From Hordeum vulgare subsp. vulgare (taxonomy: Eukaryota; Streptophyta; Magnoliopsida; Poales; Poaceae): DNA of 64,000 nt. The stretch covers positions 334,805,029 through 334,869,028 of the forward strand of contig NC_058522.1 of the NCBI RefSeq assembly GCF_904849725.1. The letters are read 5' to 3'. The position numbers were made by a program, and so were the translations under genes. A model generated the notes under the pieces. That model saw only the letters and a list, made by a program, of their open reading frames with translations, searched no databases and was not told the origin of the DNA. Shown here in pieces: positions 44,617 through 56,057 of this stretch (position 1 is the stretch's first letter; the number at the start of each line of letters is the position of its first letter).

Positions 44617-46585
44617 TCTTTCGTCTTCAATCCATCGGTAACGTTACTTGGGGCTATATCTTTATTCACCACATGTTATGTGTTTTGCTTGGAGCGTCTT
44701 GTATCGTAGGAGTATTTTATTTTTGTCGTGTCACAATCTTCCTTGCTGCACACCTATAGAGAGAGACATGCACTCACCGTGATTTTGTCGAGCTTCACTT
44801 ATATCCTTTGGTTAGGCAATTCAACTCACATGTGTTTCACTTATATCTTTTGAGCTAGTTGATTTTGCTCTATGTGCTTCACTTCTATCTTTTGGAGCAC
44901 GGCAGTGCGTGGCGTGGTAGTTGATCATGCTATGAAAGTAGTCTCAAAAGGGGTAGTTATCCAAAGGGATATGAAAACTTCCACCTTTATGTGCATTGAG
45001 TAGTTAGAGAAGTTTGATTCATCTCGATTAGTTTTGAGTTGTAGTTGTGGTAATATTGAAGTTATACTAGTAAGGTGTTGTGGATCTAGAAATACAAGTG
45101 TTCAAGTTAGTGATTCCCATGGCATGCACGTATGGTGAACCGCTATGTGATGAAGTCTGAGCATGATTAGTTTATTGATTGTCATCCTTTGTGTAGCGGC
45201 CGGGATCGCGCGATGGTTTATACCTACCAACCCTTCCCCTTGGAGTATGCATTGAATGCTTTGTTTCGATTACTACTAAAACTTTTGCAACAAGTATATG
45301 AGTTCTTCATGACTAATGTTGAGTGTATGGTTTAGATGCACTTTCACCTTCCACCATCACTACCTTCTTTAGTGCCGTGCAACTTACGCCGGTGCATAAA
45401 ACCCACCATTAGCCTCCCTCAAAACAGCCACCATACCTACCTACTATGGCTTTTTCAAAGCCATTCTGAGATATATTGCCATGCAACTACCACCATGACA
45501 TGTACCACAGCTTCTACATTGTCATTGCATGATCGTAAGATAGCTAGCATGATATTTCCATTGATGTCTATGCCATGCTAGATCATTGTCACGGTACACT
45601 ACCGAAGACATTCCATATAGAGTCATCATTGTTCTAAGTTTTGAGTTGTAAGTGTGATGATTATCATTGATGGAGCATTGTCCCATGTGAGGAAATAAAA
45701 GAGGCCAGCGAAGCCCATTTACAATAAGAGGCCAAAGATGCCCACAAAAATAAAAAAATAATAAAAATAATAAAAAAAGAGACCAAAGAGCCCACCAAAA
45801 AAATGAGAGAAAAAGAGAGAAGGGACAATGCTACTATCTTTCCACACTTGTGCTTATTAAGCACCATGATATTCATGATTGAGAGTCTCTCGTTTTGTCA
45901 CCACCATATAGCTAGTGGGAAATTTTCATTATATAACTTGGCTTGTATATTCCAATGATGGGCTTCCTCAAAATTGCCTTAAGTCTTCGTGAGCAAGCAA
46001 GTTGAATGCACACCCACTAGTTTTCTTTAAGAGCTTTCACATACTCTTAGCTCTAATGCATCATTTGTATGGCAATCCCTACTCATTCACATTGATATCT
46101 ATTGATGAGCATCTCCATAGCTCATTGATATGCCTAGTCAATGTGACCATCTTCTCCTTGTTTGCCTTGCAACCTCCACCACACTCCATTCCACTTATAG
46201 CGCTAAAACCATGGCTCACGCTCATGTATTGCGTGAAAGTTGAAAAAGTTTGAGAAAGTAAAGGTGTGAAAACAATTACTTGGCCAATACCGAGGTTGTG
46301 CATGATTTAAATTCGTTGTGCAAGGATGATAGAGCATAGCCATACTATATGATTTTGTAGGGATAACTTTCTTTTGGCCTTGTTATTTTGAAAGTTCATG
46401 ATTACCTTGCTAGTTTGCTTGAAGTATTATTGTCTCCACGTCAATAGAAAACTATTGTTTCGAATCTAACGGATCTGAACATTCATGTCACATAAGAGGA
46501 GTTACAAAGGACATCTATGCTAGGTAGCATGAAACCATCAAAAATTCATTCTTTATCACTTCCCTACTCGAGGACGAGCAGGAGT

Positions 46586-46601
46586 TAAGCTTGGGGATGC
46601 T
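46586..46601 (+). other. Element F polypurine tract
   Basis: TAAGCTTGGGGATGCT directly precedes the 3' LTR. Confidence 0.8.
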
Positions 46602-48160
46602 TGATACGTCTCAAACGTATCTATAATTTTTGATGGTTTCATGTTGTTATCTTGTCAACTTTGGATGTTTTATATACCTTTTATATCTTTGTTGGGACTA
46701 ACTTATTAATTCAGTGCCAAGTGCCAGTTCGTGTTTTTTCGGTGTTTTTTACTCTTTTCAGATCTGATTTTGGAACGGAGTCCAAACGGCATAAAATCCC
46801 CGAAATGAATTTTTCCAGAATAGAAGAAGATCGGGGGACTTGAGGGCCAAGGCAGGAGGCCCACAGGGGGGCCACAAGCCCTATAGCCGCAGCCAGGGGG
46901 GCTCGCGGCTACCAAGCTTATGGCCCCCCTGGAGCTCCCCTGTCCTAGCTCTTTGGCCTATTTATTCCCTAAAATCCGAGAAAAAAGAAGGGCGTCCACA
47001 AATCCACTTTTCCGCCGCCGCAAGCTTCCGTTTCCGCGAGATCTCATTTGGAGACACTTCCCGGTGCCCTGTCAGAGGGGACTTTGGAGCTGGAGGGCTT
47101 CTACATCAACATTATTGCCTCTCCAATGACTCGTGAGTAGTCTACTTCACACCTACGTGTCGGTAGTTAGTAGCTAGAGGGCTTCTTCTCTCTCTTGGAT
47201 CTTCAATACAAAGTTCTCCATGATCTTCATGGAGATCTATCCGATGTAATCCTCTTTGGCGGTGTGTTTGTCGAGATCCGATGAATTGTGGATTTGTGAT
47301 CAGATTATCTATGAATTATATTTGAGTCTTTGCTGATTTCTTATATGCATGATTTTATATCCTTGTAAGTCTCTCTGAGTCTTGGGTTTTGTTTGGCCAA
47401 CTAGATCTATGATTCTTGCAATGGGAGAAGTGCTTGGTTTTGGGTTCATACCGTGCGGTGACCTTTCCAGTGACAGAAGGGGCAGCAAATCACGCATCGT
47501 GTTGTTGCCATCAAGGGGAACAAGATGGGCTTTCATCATAGATTTGAGATTGTCCATCTACATCATGTCATCTTGCTTAAGGCGTTACTCTGTTCTTATG
47601 AACTCAATACACTAGATGCATGCTGGATAGCGGTCGACGTGTTGAGTAATAGTATTAGATGCAGAAAGTATCGGTCTACTTGTTTTGGACGTGATGCATA
47701 TATGTATGATCATTGCCATAGATAACGTCATGACTTTGCGTGGTTCTATCAATTGCTCGACAGTAATTCGTTCACCCACCGTCTACTTGCTTTCATGAGA
47801 GAAGCCACTAGTGAACACTATGGCCCCCGGGTCTATTCACAATTATCATCTCCGCTTTTGCTTTTACTTTGCTTTGTTTACTTTTTGCTTTCGGTTCTCA
47901 CTTTGCAAACAATCTATAAGGCATTGACAACCCCTTCATAGCGTTGGGTGCAAGCTCTTTGTGTTTGTGCATGTACTTGTGACTTGACGCGATCCTCCTA
48001 CTGGATTGATACCTTGGTTCTCAAACTGAGGGAAACACTTACCGCCGCTGTGCTACATCACCCTTTGCTCTTCAAGGGAACACCAACGCAAGGCTCCAAG
48101 GCCACGGGGGAATCCTTTGCATATTTTCCAAGGAAATCCCTATAGGCGTAGCCAGCAGCA
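46602..48160 (+). mobile_element. Element F 3' LTR
   Basis: It starts TGATACGTCTCAAACG and ends GCCAGCAGCA. The Sabrina-type motif is at 47020-47037 and the TATA-like site at 46957-46968. It is followed by GTAAT. Confidence 0.93.
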
Positions 48161-48165
48161 GTAAT
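48161..48165 (+). repeat. Right target-site duplication of element F (GTAAT)
   Basis: Identical to 41263-41267. Confidence 0.93.
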
Positions 48166-48215
48166 CAATAATGAAGATACTTGATCTTTTCGAATTCAAA
48201 CACGTTATCAGGATG

Positions 48216-48515
48216 CTAGAACAGCAATCGAGAGCGAAGAGCTAGAGAGAACATAGAACGAAAGGGAGCGAAGGAGCACTCACCGTAGGTGAGATGCCAT
48301 GCCTCGTCTCCTTCTTCCTCCGTTTGATTCATGAGGATGGCCGTCGGAGCCGCCTCATTACTCGTCGCCGCCATGGTGTTAGTGGCCTCTGTAGATTCCC
48401 TCGATGCATGTAGGTCATTTGATGCTTTGGCTACAGTAACACTAGACGTGGCGCCCGTGATGGCCACCGCACCACTGGACATGCACCGTGCAGTGCTCCC
48501 CGCGCCCGTGGCCAT
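48216..48515 (-). CDS. Minus-strand ORF, Ala/Thr/Ser-rich, unknown
   Basis: The ORF of 99 residues starts at 48515 (MATGAGSTARCMSSGAVAIT) and includes NQTEEEGDEAWHL. The segment 48166-48568 is GC-rich and coding-like. On the minus strand the phrase ACCTACGGTGAGTGC near 48282 looks like a splice donor, so the true exon may end there. It lies directly downstream of the BARE/Angela-like LTR on the same strand, where a retroelement leader or gag start could be, but I see no gag motif. A captured gene fragment is also possible. Confidence 0.3.
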   Translation of the reverse strand: MATGAGSTARCMSSGAVAITGATSSVTVAKASNDLHASRESTEATNTMAATSNEAAPTAILMNQTEEEGDEAWHLTYGECSFAPFRSMFSLALRSRLLF

Positions 48516-48568
48516 GCACCCATGGGGTTCGACCCTTTGTCGGTGGCCGGACCGAGCGCCCCCTTGTT

Positions 48569-50023
48569 TGATGTCTACTACACAACTTTATTTTTGTAGA
48601 CTATGTTGGGCCACCAAGCACAGAGTTTTGTAGGATAGTAGCAATTTTCCCTTAAGTGGATCACCTAAGGTTTATCAATCCATGGGAGGTGTAGGATGAA
48701 GATGGTCTCTCTCCAACAACCCTGCAATCAAATACAAAAAACTCATGTGTCCCCAACACACCCAATACAATGGGAAACTGTATAGGCGCACTAGTTCGGC
48801 GAAGAGATGGTGATACAAGTGTGGTATGGATAGTAGATATAGCTTTTTGTAATCTGAAAATATAAAAACAGCAAGATAGCAAGTGTAAAACAACGGGCAA
48901 AAGGTTGTATAAATGCTTGTTAATAATGCCTAGGGTTCATACTTTCACTAGTGCAATCTCTCAACAATGCCAATATAATACAATCATATGATCATCCCTC
49001 AACATGCAACAAAGAATCACTCCAAAGTTCCTATCTAGCACAGAACAATAAGATGAAATTGGTGTATGTAGTAAATCCACCTCAAAGTTATTCTTTCTGA
49101 TCAATCTTTTGAACTATTCATGTAAGTGTCACAAACATCCCTAGAGTTTGTACTAGAATAACACCCATGATACATATCAATCAACCCTAAAGTCACCTAG
49201 ATATTCCAATGTCACGTCAAGTATCCATGGGTAAATTATGCGACATGCATCAAACAATTTCAGATCTATATTCTACGAAGATCTTATTGGTTGAACCTGT
49301 GTGCCAAGGATTCATATAATTCCGTATATCATTCCCTTTGTCCTTCGGTATGTTACTTGCCCGAGATTTGATCGTCGCTATCCGTATACCTATTTCAACC
49401 TCGTTACCGGCAAGTCTCTTTACTCGTTCTGTAATACAAGATCACGTGACTTACACTTGAGTCACATTGCTTGCAAGGCTTGTGTGTCATGTTTTATTAC
49501 CGAGTGGGCCCCGAGATACCTCTCCGTCACACGGAGTGACAAATCCCAGTCTTGATCTATGCTAACTCAACGGAAACCTTCGGAGATACCTGTAGAGAAC
49601 CTTTATAGTCACCTAGTAACGTTGTGACGTTTGATACACACAAGGTATTCCTCCGGTGTCAGTGAGTTACATGATCTCATGGTGATAGGAATGAATACTT
49701 GACACGCAGAAAACAATAGCAACAAAATGACACGATCACATGCTACGTTTATAATTTGGGTCTTTTCCATCACATGATTCTCCTAATGATGTGATCCCGT
49801 TATCAAGTGACAACACTTGCCTATGGCTAGGAAACCTTGACCATCTTTGATCAACGAACTAGTCAACTAGAGGCTCACTAGGGACTGTGTGTTGTCTATG
49901 TATCCACACATGTATTTGAGTTTCCAATCAATACAATTATAGCATGGATAGTAAACGATTATCATGAACAAACAAATATAATAATAACTAATTTATTATT
50001 GCTTGTAGGGCATATTTCCAACA
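48569..50023 (-). mobile_element. Element G: BARE/Angela-like LTR, minus strand
   Basis: On the minus strand it starts TGTTGGAAATATGCCCTA at 50023 and ends GTGTAGTAGACATCA at 48569, 1455 bases with TG and CA termini. The first 750 bases read like BARE/Angela Copia LTRs (GTGACGGAGAGGTATCTCGG). The last 700 read like another Triticeae LTR type. The flanks TTGTT and CAGTC do not match, and no primer site follows, so it is not a clean solo LTR. Small frames inside (48661, 49301) are LTR sequence. Confidence 0.75.
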
Positions 50024-50312
50024 CAGTCTGTGGTCGGCCAAACCGTTGCCCAACAGCTACTCCGGCTTGGTTCAGAAGTTGATTATTGTGTTGCCTCGAA
50101 TTGATGTTGTGAAGCACTCGGTATGCATCGAGGGAGCTCACATGGATTTTGCAAAAACAATGACGCATTTGTTGAAGTTCGAGCCCACAAAGATGGCCAC
50201 TACACCTCCGGCGCCTGGGAAGGAGCACACGGGCCCCCGAACTTTATTTTTTCACTGCTATGGAGGGTGCCCAAGCTATAGAGGCACTATGTACGAAGGA
50301 CATAGTGCTTGA
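50024..50312 (+). pseudogene. C-terminal part of a plant gypsy accessory ORF, antisense to element H
   Basis: The + frame is open from 50025 at the LTR boundary through PLPNSYSGLVQKLIIVLPRI and SVCIEGAHMDFAKTM to TGA 50310-50312. It resembles the end of the so-called putative gypsy-type transposon proteins encoded by cereal Tat-like elements. The N-terminus is missing, cut by the LTR of element G. It lies opposite in orientation to element H's gag, where Tat elements can carry an antisense accessory ORF. The function is unknown. Confidence 0.45.
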
Positions 50313-51589
50313 TTAGAGGATACTATCCTGTAAAAGTTATTGTATGATACAAAGCCTTTGAGTTTTTGCATGGTAGACCATGCCTTTAAATTAAAACTCT
50401 TGTTTTGGTTACTTTAATACTAAAAGTTTCCGGTCATCGGTTTAAGCCCCCCGCCAGATCGTAGCGAGGGTGTTTTCAACTTCCGCATAGTTACCCTTAG
50501 ACAAAGTCTTGACACCATCATGGCGGTAATGCGGGAGAAAATCATGCACTCGGACCATCGGGCTTTAATGCTTCCACTTAACCATAAGAGCGTGACCATA
50601 GGTGCTAAGTAGAACCCTTTTGAAAGTTTGTGATATTCGTCTTATACCTTGGTGTAAAAAACCTATGATCACTTGGTCTGAATGACTTCAAACCCGTCAC
50701 AAGAAGTGATGAACCCCTGGCGGTTCCTTAGTTTGACACTTGCCTTTAGACCGCGGACCAGTTCTCGCTCATCACACCAGTGAGTTTTTGGCTTTCGCCA
50801 CTGAGGTATATAACCAGATCAATTGGGAATACAATTGTAGTGGTTCTCCCTTTACCCTTTTAGCCAAACTAGCGGAATGTAAATGGGTAATCATAGGAGC
50901 AGGGCAACCTGACATTTGACCAAAGACATAATTCGGAACTGATGCCTATAATGCAAATCCAAGACCCCGCACTAGTGAAATTCTAAATAGCAATGTAACG
51001 GTCAGAAAGGGGTGGTTGTGAAGACCAAGCCACCCGTTAATTCAGCCAATGTGTGCATAAAAAACAAACTTGTGCAAGCATTTGGGAAGCAGTTCGGAAA
51101 AGTAGGAGGAAAAAATCATTGTGAAGCTTATAATTAACAAAGAGCGTTCCCTACTTCTAAAGAATTATGAATTATACAATTTAGACTTCACAAATAGTTG
51201 TATATATAGATGAATAAAAGTGTACAGAGTAGTGGTTTATACAGGGTTGGATATGACTAGGTTGATGTTCTTGTAAGCACCCTGCTGCACATCTCCGCCT
51301 TTACTCGTTGGAGGATACTCCTTGGATAGGAAGGAACTTCGGTGAACAACTCTTGTGGTCAATGGTGGTCTTGAGAAGCCGCCGATGCGTATGTGTGCTT
51401 GACGTAGATATCGACCCTTAATGGTACATGTATATGTCCAAAGATTGTACTACCCATGGTTCACTTTATCCGAACTGTAAGCCGTGTATTATTGGTCCTC
51501 ATAGCTGACCATGGTATTTTAAGCGCAAAGTTGTGTCTTTGAGGTACATACTTTGCTCGAGGCAAGGTGCTGCTATGAGGGGTGTATCC
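50313..51589 (-). other. Element H non-coding region where pol would be expected
   Basis: There is no RT, RNase H or integrase motif on either strand. The texture is that of cereal gypsy 3' regions. Read on the minus strand it follows the protease directly, so pol has been lost or was never present. Confidence 0.55.
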
Positions 51590-54500
51590 CTATTTATCCA
51601 TCGAAGTATGCGACTGTGGCGGGGCACGAGCCCGTTTATGCTGCTTCACAAATACCTTTGGTTTAAGAGTCATGTCACCGGCTTGTACTTTGGCTGCTAG
51701 GGTCGCAGTGTGTTCCTCGGTCCGAAGTGATCGTTCGATGTTACCATTGACAGTAATAACACCTTTGGGTCCCGGCATCTTCGGCTTGAGGTATGCATAA
51801 TGGGGGACGGTGTTGAAGCGTGCGAACGACGTACGACCGAGCAGTGCATGGTAGCCGCTACAGAAAGGGACTATATCGAAGATCAAATATTTGCTTTCAA
51901 AGTTGTCGGGTGAGCCTAACACTACCTCTAGAGTTATTGTGCCTGAAAAACGAGCTTCAACACCAGGAATTACTCCTTTGAGGTGGTCTTACTGGGCTTA
52001 ATTCATGACGGATCAATACCCATTTTCTGCATTGTATCCTCGCAAATAAGATTAAGGTTGCTGCACCCATCCATGAGGGCTCGTGTGAGGTGATACCCAT
52101 CAATGATGGGATCAAGTACCAAAGCCGCTGACCCCCCATGCCGAATACCGGTGGGATGGTCCGTGCGTAGGGGTTCGGACATGTCGATCATGGATTGTAC
52201 TTTGGGGCTACTGGCTCTATGGCATATACGTCCTGAAGCGTGTACTTCCTCTCCTTTTTGGGTAGATGGGTGACATAGATCATGTTCGTCGAATTTACTT
52301 TAGGGCGAAACTACTTTTGGCCCCCATTGTTTGGGAAACGAGGCTCTTCATCGCCCTTGTTGCGGGTTTTGGCCTGGTCTTCTGTGATGCTTTTACCTGT
52401 GAGTTTAAACACCCAACAATTATGGTTGGTGTGCATAGAAGGATTATTTGGAGTGCCATGTATCACACACAGACTCTCAAGTATTTTGTCCAGCATGATT
52501 CGCCCATCCCGATTTCCCTCGAAGTGCTTCTTCTTGCCTCCAAGCCTAGAATTGCTGAATCCAGCATTGACTATCGTATCATCAGCTTGTCCGCCATTGT
52601 GTCGACGCTTGTTTTTGTTGCATTATTGTTTTCCATTGATTTCTCGAACTGTAGAAGTGCCAGGGTTTGAGGGAGGATTATTCCACCGAGCGAGCCAAGT
52701 ATTCTCGACCGCGCAATGGTGGGTCATGAGGGAGGTGAGGGCGGCCATTGTCCTCGGTCATTCCTGTCCAAGTGTCTGGGCGAGCCATTCATCTTGTATA
52801 TTGTTGCGGAAGGAAGCCAATGCCTCAGCGTCTGAGCAATCAACAATCTGGTATTTCTTCGTGAGGAATCTATTCTAGAATTGTTGGGATGACTCCCGGG
52901 CTGTTGGATTATGTGTCTTATGTCACTAGACCCAGGTGGCCGAACGTAAGTGCCTTGAAAGTTGTCTTGAAAGGCGTCTTCAAGGTCCTCCCAACTCCCG
53001 ATAGAGTTTTCTGGGAGGCTGTTCAGCCACTGCCTCATCGGGCTATTAGCTTAAGAGGTAAGTACTTCATGGCGTGGAGATCATCTCCACGGGCCATATG
53101 AATATGAAGGAGGAAATCCTCGATCCAGACAGCCGGATCTATTGTACCATTGTATTATTCTATATTAACAGGTTTAAACCCTTCCGGGAACTCATGTCAC
53201 ATTACCTCGTCCGCGAAGCACATTGGGTCAACGGATCGCCTTATCCGAGTTGTATCAAGCTGGAGATCAGTCGAGGTTCTAATGCGCTCGGCATCGCAAA
53301 CACCATCGTTCTGGTTGGGACGAGCTTGTTATCTGTTCTGTCTTGCGGGAGTGCGACTTCTGGATCTGTAGACGGATCTGGTTTGATCTGCTTTTGAATT
53401 AACTTTCTGCCGCACATCATATCGGTCCTTGGTTTGAACCGGTTCTTTTTTGCTTATCTCGTCCATGAGGAGGACGGTCTGGTAGATCATCTTGTGCGAA
53501 ATGGGGTGGTGTGTGCTCCAGGGCCTCGTCTTCGAATTCTGGTAACATGCCTCAACATGGGTAGCTCTTGGTTGGACCTTGTCGCTCCTCTCCGTACCCT
53601 TCTTATGCAGCCAAGACTTTGGACCATCTTTCATTAATGGACTCTTGTTCGGCTTTGAACTGTCTCTGCTTTAGCTTAATGATCCGAGCAGCGGAAATGA
53701 GATGTTGCATGAACACTTCCTGATCCAGCGGGTCTTCGGGGACCGTAAAGTGCTCGGGCTTCGAGGCTCTCGTCTTCCCTGATCGAAGGAACATAGTTGT
53801 TGTCTTCGGAGTCATCAAGATCCTCAGGCTGGTCTATATCCATGTATCCTGGTAAGTCAGGCTTGTATGGAGGGAGTGAAGGTTTTGGGGACTCGGCGAG
53901 ATTTTCTGTATCCCCGGGATATGGGTTTTTCCCTATGCGTGCATTGCTTTCCTTTCCCTTACGAGCTTTAGGCTTTGTGCACTCACGGCGGCGTTTGGTA
54001 GGTTTGTTTCCGCTCTTTTTGGATGGGGTGTCATCATCGCTTTTTCCTGTATCACCTTCGTCCCTAGGGGTGTCCACCATATAAACATCGTAAGAGGAGG
54101 TGGCAGCCATCATCTCGTGACGGGAGGGACTTGTGATTCAATAGCCATGTCCACATCTTCGGCTTCTTTAGAAGAGAAGTCCAACATATCGGTTAAATCT
54201 TCGATGGTGGCAATGAACTAGGTGTTGGGTGGGGAATAAAGTTCCCCACACCTAGCTCTAGGGTTAAAAAGGTCCTGGGTCAGAGACCGATTGACCGGAT
54301 AATAATCGGTTCACTCTTGGGTCTTAGTCTCATTCGACTATTATAGGTCTACCGGATTGGAGACCGAAGCCCCGACGGGACTACATTCCGATGCTCTAGC
54401 GTTGGAAGTGTTTTCGGGCAAGATGATCGTCGTGCCTTCGAATTCCATAGTCGGGTCTTGGCTCGAGGCTGAATCAAGGATAAACCTATTCTGGACTCGA

Positions 54501-54759
54501 AGTCTAGAGTAGGGTCCAAAGATAAATCTTCGGATTCTCCGAGTTTTTCGGACATAGCCGGACTCTCAGAAAAGAACATGTCGCCCCGGGTGTTGGCGAC
54601 GAATTCCAACTTGTCGAACTTAAATTCCTGCCCCGTAGTGATCTCGTCGATCTGATGATGAGACGCCTTGAAGTGTGAGGTGCTGTCGAACGCAGAGGTT
54701 TGAACGGAGACAAACATATCTCCGAACTCATTACCATCGTTGGTGACCAAACGAACCAT
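51590..54759 (-). pseudogene. gag: Element H gag and protease, broken
   Basis: Read on the minus strand from ATG 54759 (MVRLVTNDGNEFGD), pieces in three frames give an N-terminal leader and basic/acidic linkers (53676-54113). A gag core follows with WLNSLPENSIGSWEDLEDAF and NFQGTYVRP (52930-53038). A degraded Cys-His element (CVIHGTPNN, HTNHNCW) lies near 52430-52480. The protease at 51590-52191 shows RHGGSAALVLDPIIDGYHLT, then LMDGCSNLN, where the catalytic D-G-G-S reads D-G-C-S, and finally HALLGRTSFARFNTVPHYAY. More than five frameshifts or stops break it. Plus-strand frames over the same DNA (52266-52878, 53797-54084) are shadows. Confidence 0.75.
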
Positions 54760-54806
54760 CGATCCTTCTCGTGATCCTATAGTGGAACTCTCAATGAAAG
54801 CAGCAA

Positions 54807-55277
54807 TGTCGGTGTCAAAACTGGCCGATCTTGAGTTGGGGGTCTAAACTGTGGCTCTAGGGTCGATGGGTGACAAGAGATAGTGGGGACAGTGTTTTAG
54901 CTAGGTTTGGGCCCTCTTAATGGAGGTAAAACCCTACGTCCTGCTCTTGTTGTTATTGATGTAATAGTATATAGTACAGAGTTGATCTACTACGAGATCG
55001 ATGTTGTGGTCTAAACCCTAATCGTAATGACCTTGATCTATCATGCGAGCTATGACCCCTTGGCTTATATAGATGCTAGGGATGTCAGGGTTTATACAAG
55101 GTCGGTTACAATAGAGAAGGAATATGTCGATGCCTATATCTCCTTGGATTGCATGTCAAGTCTACACAAGAGTCCATCTAGAATCCAACACTTCTGTCAA
55201 TGGTCAAACAGGCCAGAGAGCCCGGCCCATACGGATAGGTAAGCGGCCCAAGGACCCCCTAGTCCTGGACTCCCTCA
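54807..55277 (-). mobile_element. Element H 5' LTR, minus strand
   Basis: On the minus strand it starts TGAGGGAGTCCAGGACTAGG at 55277 and ends TTTTGACACCGACA at 54807, 471 bases. It contains GTAACCGACCTTG and CTATATAAGCC (TATA, minus strand near 55060-55075). The leader that follows reads CTTTCATTGAGAG. The opposite LTR is not in the window. Confidence 0.78.
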
Positions 55278-55283
55278 CGTGTC

Positions 55284-56057
55284 ATATTCACCCTCCCAGG
55301 TAGTACACAAGTGACGATTGAGGATGCTTTATTGTATCCCGACTCCGCATGTACCCTAATTAGTTATCAAGATATCCGTAAAAATTGTATTCATATTGAA
55401 ACCCATGAAGACAACAAATAGGAGTATCCAGTCTTTACTAAAGATCACAGATATGGCAAAAAGGTACATCAGAAAATTCCTTCTCTATCGTCTCGTTTGT
55501 ACTATGCATACATCAAACCTGTGAAACATGTTGCATACAAAGTAATTTTTCAGAATATTAACCTATTCCAAACCTGACGTAATCGCCTAGGCCATCCCAG
55601 AATAGGGATGATGAGAAAAATTACCAGCAATTCCGGTGGTAATAATTTTCTTGAGTCAAAATTTCCTAAATCTTCTGATTTTGTGTGCACATCTTGTGCC
55701 ATGGGAAAGCTGATTTTGAGGCCCTCGCACCTCAAAATACAAGTTGAACCACTTTAGTTTATTGAACGTATTCAATGACAAATATGTGGTCCCATTCAAC
55801 CATTATCTGGACCTTTAACGTATTTCATGGTTGTGATTGACGCATCTACAAGATGGTCACATGTGTGTCTTCTCTCCACACGAAACCATGCATTTATCAA
55901 GATAATGAGGCAAGTCATTAAGTTGCAAGCCCATTATCCTGAAAGTCAAATTGAGTCAATTTGAATGGACAATTTTGCACAATCCTCCTCGCATATTTTA
56001 AATGATTATTGCATGGCTTTGGGGATTGAAGTTCAGCACTCTGTTCCATATGTCTAT
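55284..56057 (+). pseudogene. int: Element I: Ty1/copia integrase fragment, cut by element J
   Basis: The + frame includes the pre-integrase region with RLGHPRIGMMRKI and the zinc pair CTSCAMGK near 55690-55710. The core has FMVVIDASTRWSHVCLLSTR near 55820-55880 and SQIESI, a stop, then MDNFAQSSS. The first catalytic Asp (VIDAST) and the Asp of MDN are present. The catalytic Glu lies beyond the point where element J's LTR begins at 56058. Several stops (after THEDNK and after NLFQT) make it a pseudogene. The order pre-integrase then integrase, with this wording, is that of copia elements. Confidence 0.82.

Larger units (their letters stand above)
43821..46585 (+). other. Element F 3' non-coding region
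   Basis: About 2.8 kb without a supported gene. It holds the inverted-repeat motif at 43943-43959, the G-rich hairpin at 44592-44616, a purine-rich run at 45710-45820, and text shared with J (CTTGGCTTGTATATTCC near 45940). Short frames near 44484, 45336 and 46002 have no family motif. The end has the block TCGAGGACGAGCAGGAG before the purine tract. Confidence 0.75.
41268..48160 (+). mobile_element. Element F: complete Sabrina-type non-autonomous LTR retrotransposon
   Basis: LTRs of 1558 and 1559 bases, a primer-binding site, one ORF of unknown function, a purine tract and perfect GTAAT duplications define a 6893-base element. It encodes no gag, protease, RT or integrase. Both LTRs carry GCAAGCTTCCGTTTCCGC, which I remember as the Sabrina IRAP primer. 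The LTRs differ by several percent. It would depend on an autonomous Athila-like relative. It sits in unassigned host DNA shared with the solo LTR E. Confidence 0.92.
50024..55277 (-). mobile_element. Element H: Tat-like gypsy element, minus strand, pol-less and truncated
   Basis: A 5' LTR (54807-55277), a leader, gag and protease (54759-51590) and an antisense accessory ORF (50024-50312) are seen. The 3' LTR is missing; the BARE/Angela-like LTR abuts at 50023. Gag and protease phrases (PHYAYLKPKMPGPKGVITV) are characteristic of Tat-lineage elements. All frames are disrupted. Confidence 0.75.

Noticed and set aside
47309..47615. Frames on both strands that also occur at 41980-42295 and partly at 25057-25251
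   Set aside because: Repetition in every Sabrina-type LTR shows that they are LTR sequence.
50024..50028. Target-site duplication for the BARE/Angela-like LTR
   Set aside because: CAGTC on the right does not match TTGTT on the left, so no simple insertion can be claimed.
52266..52878. Overlapping plus-strand frames of 134 and 198 residues
   Set aside because: They are shadows of the minus-strand gag-protease of element H, which has recognisable family phrases.
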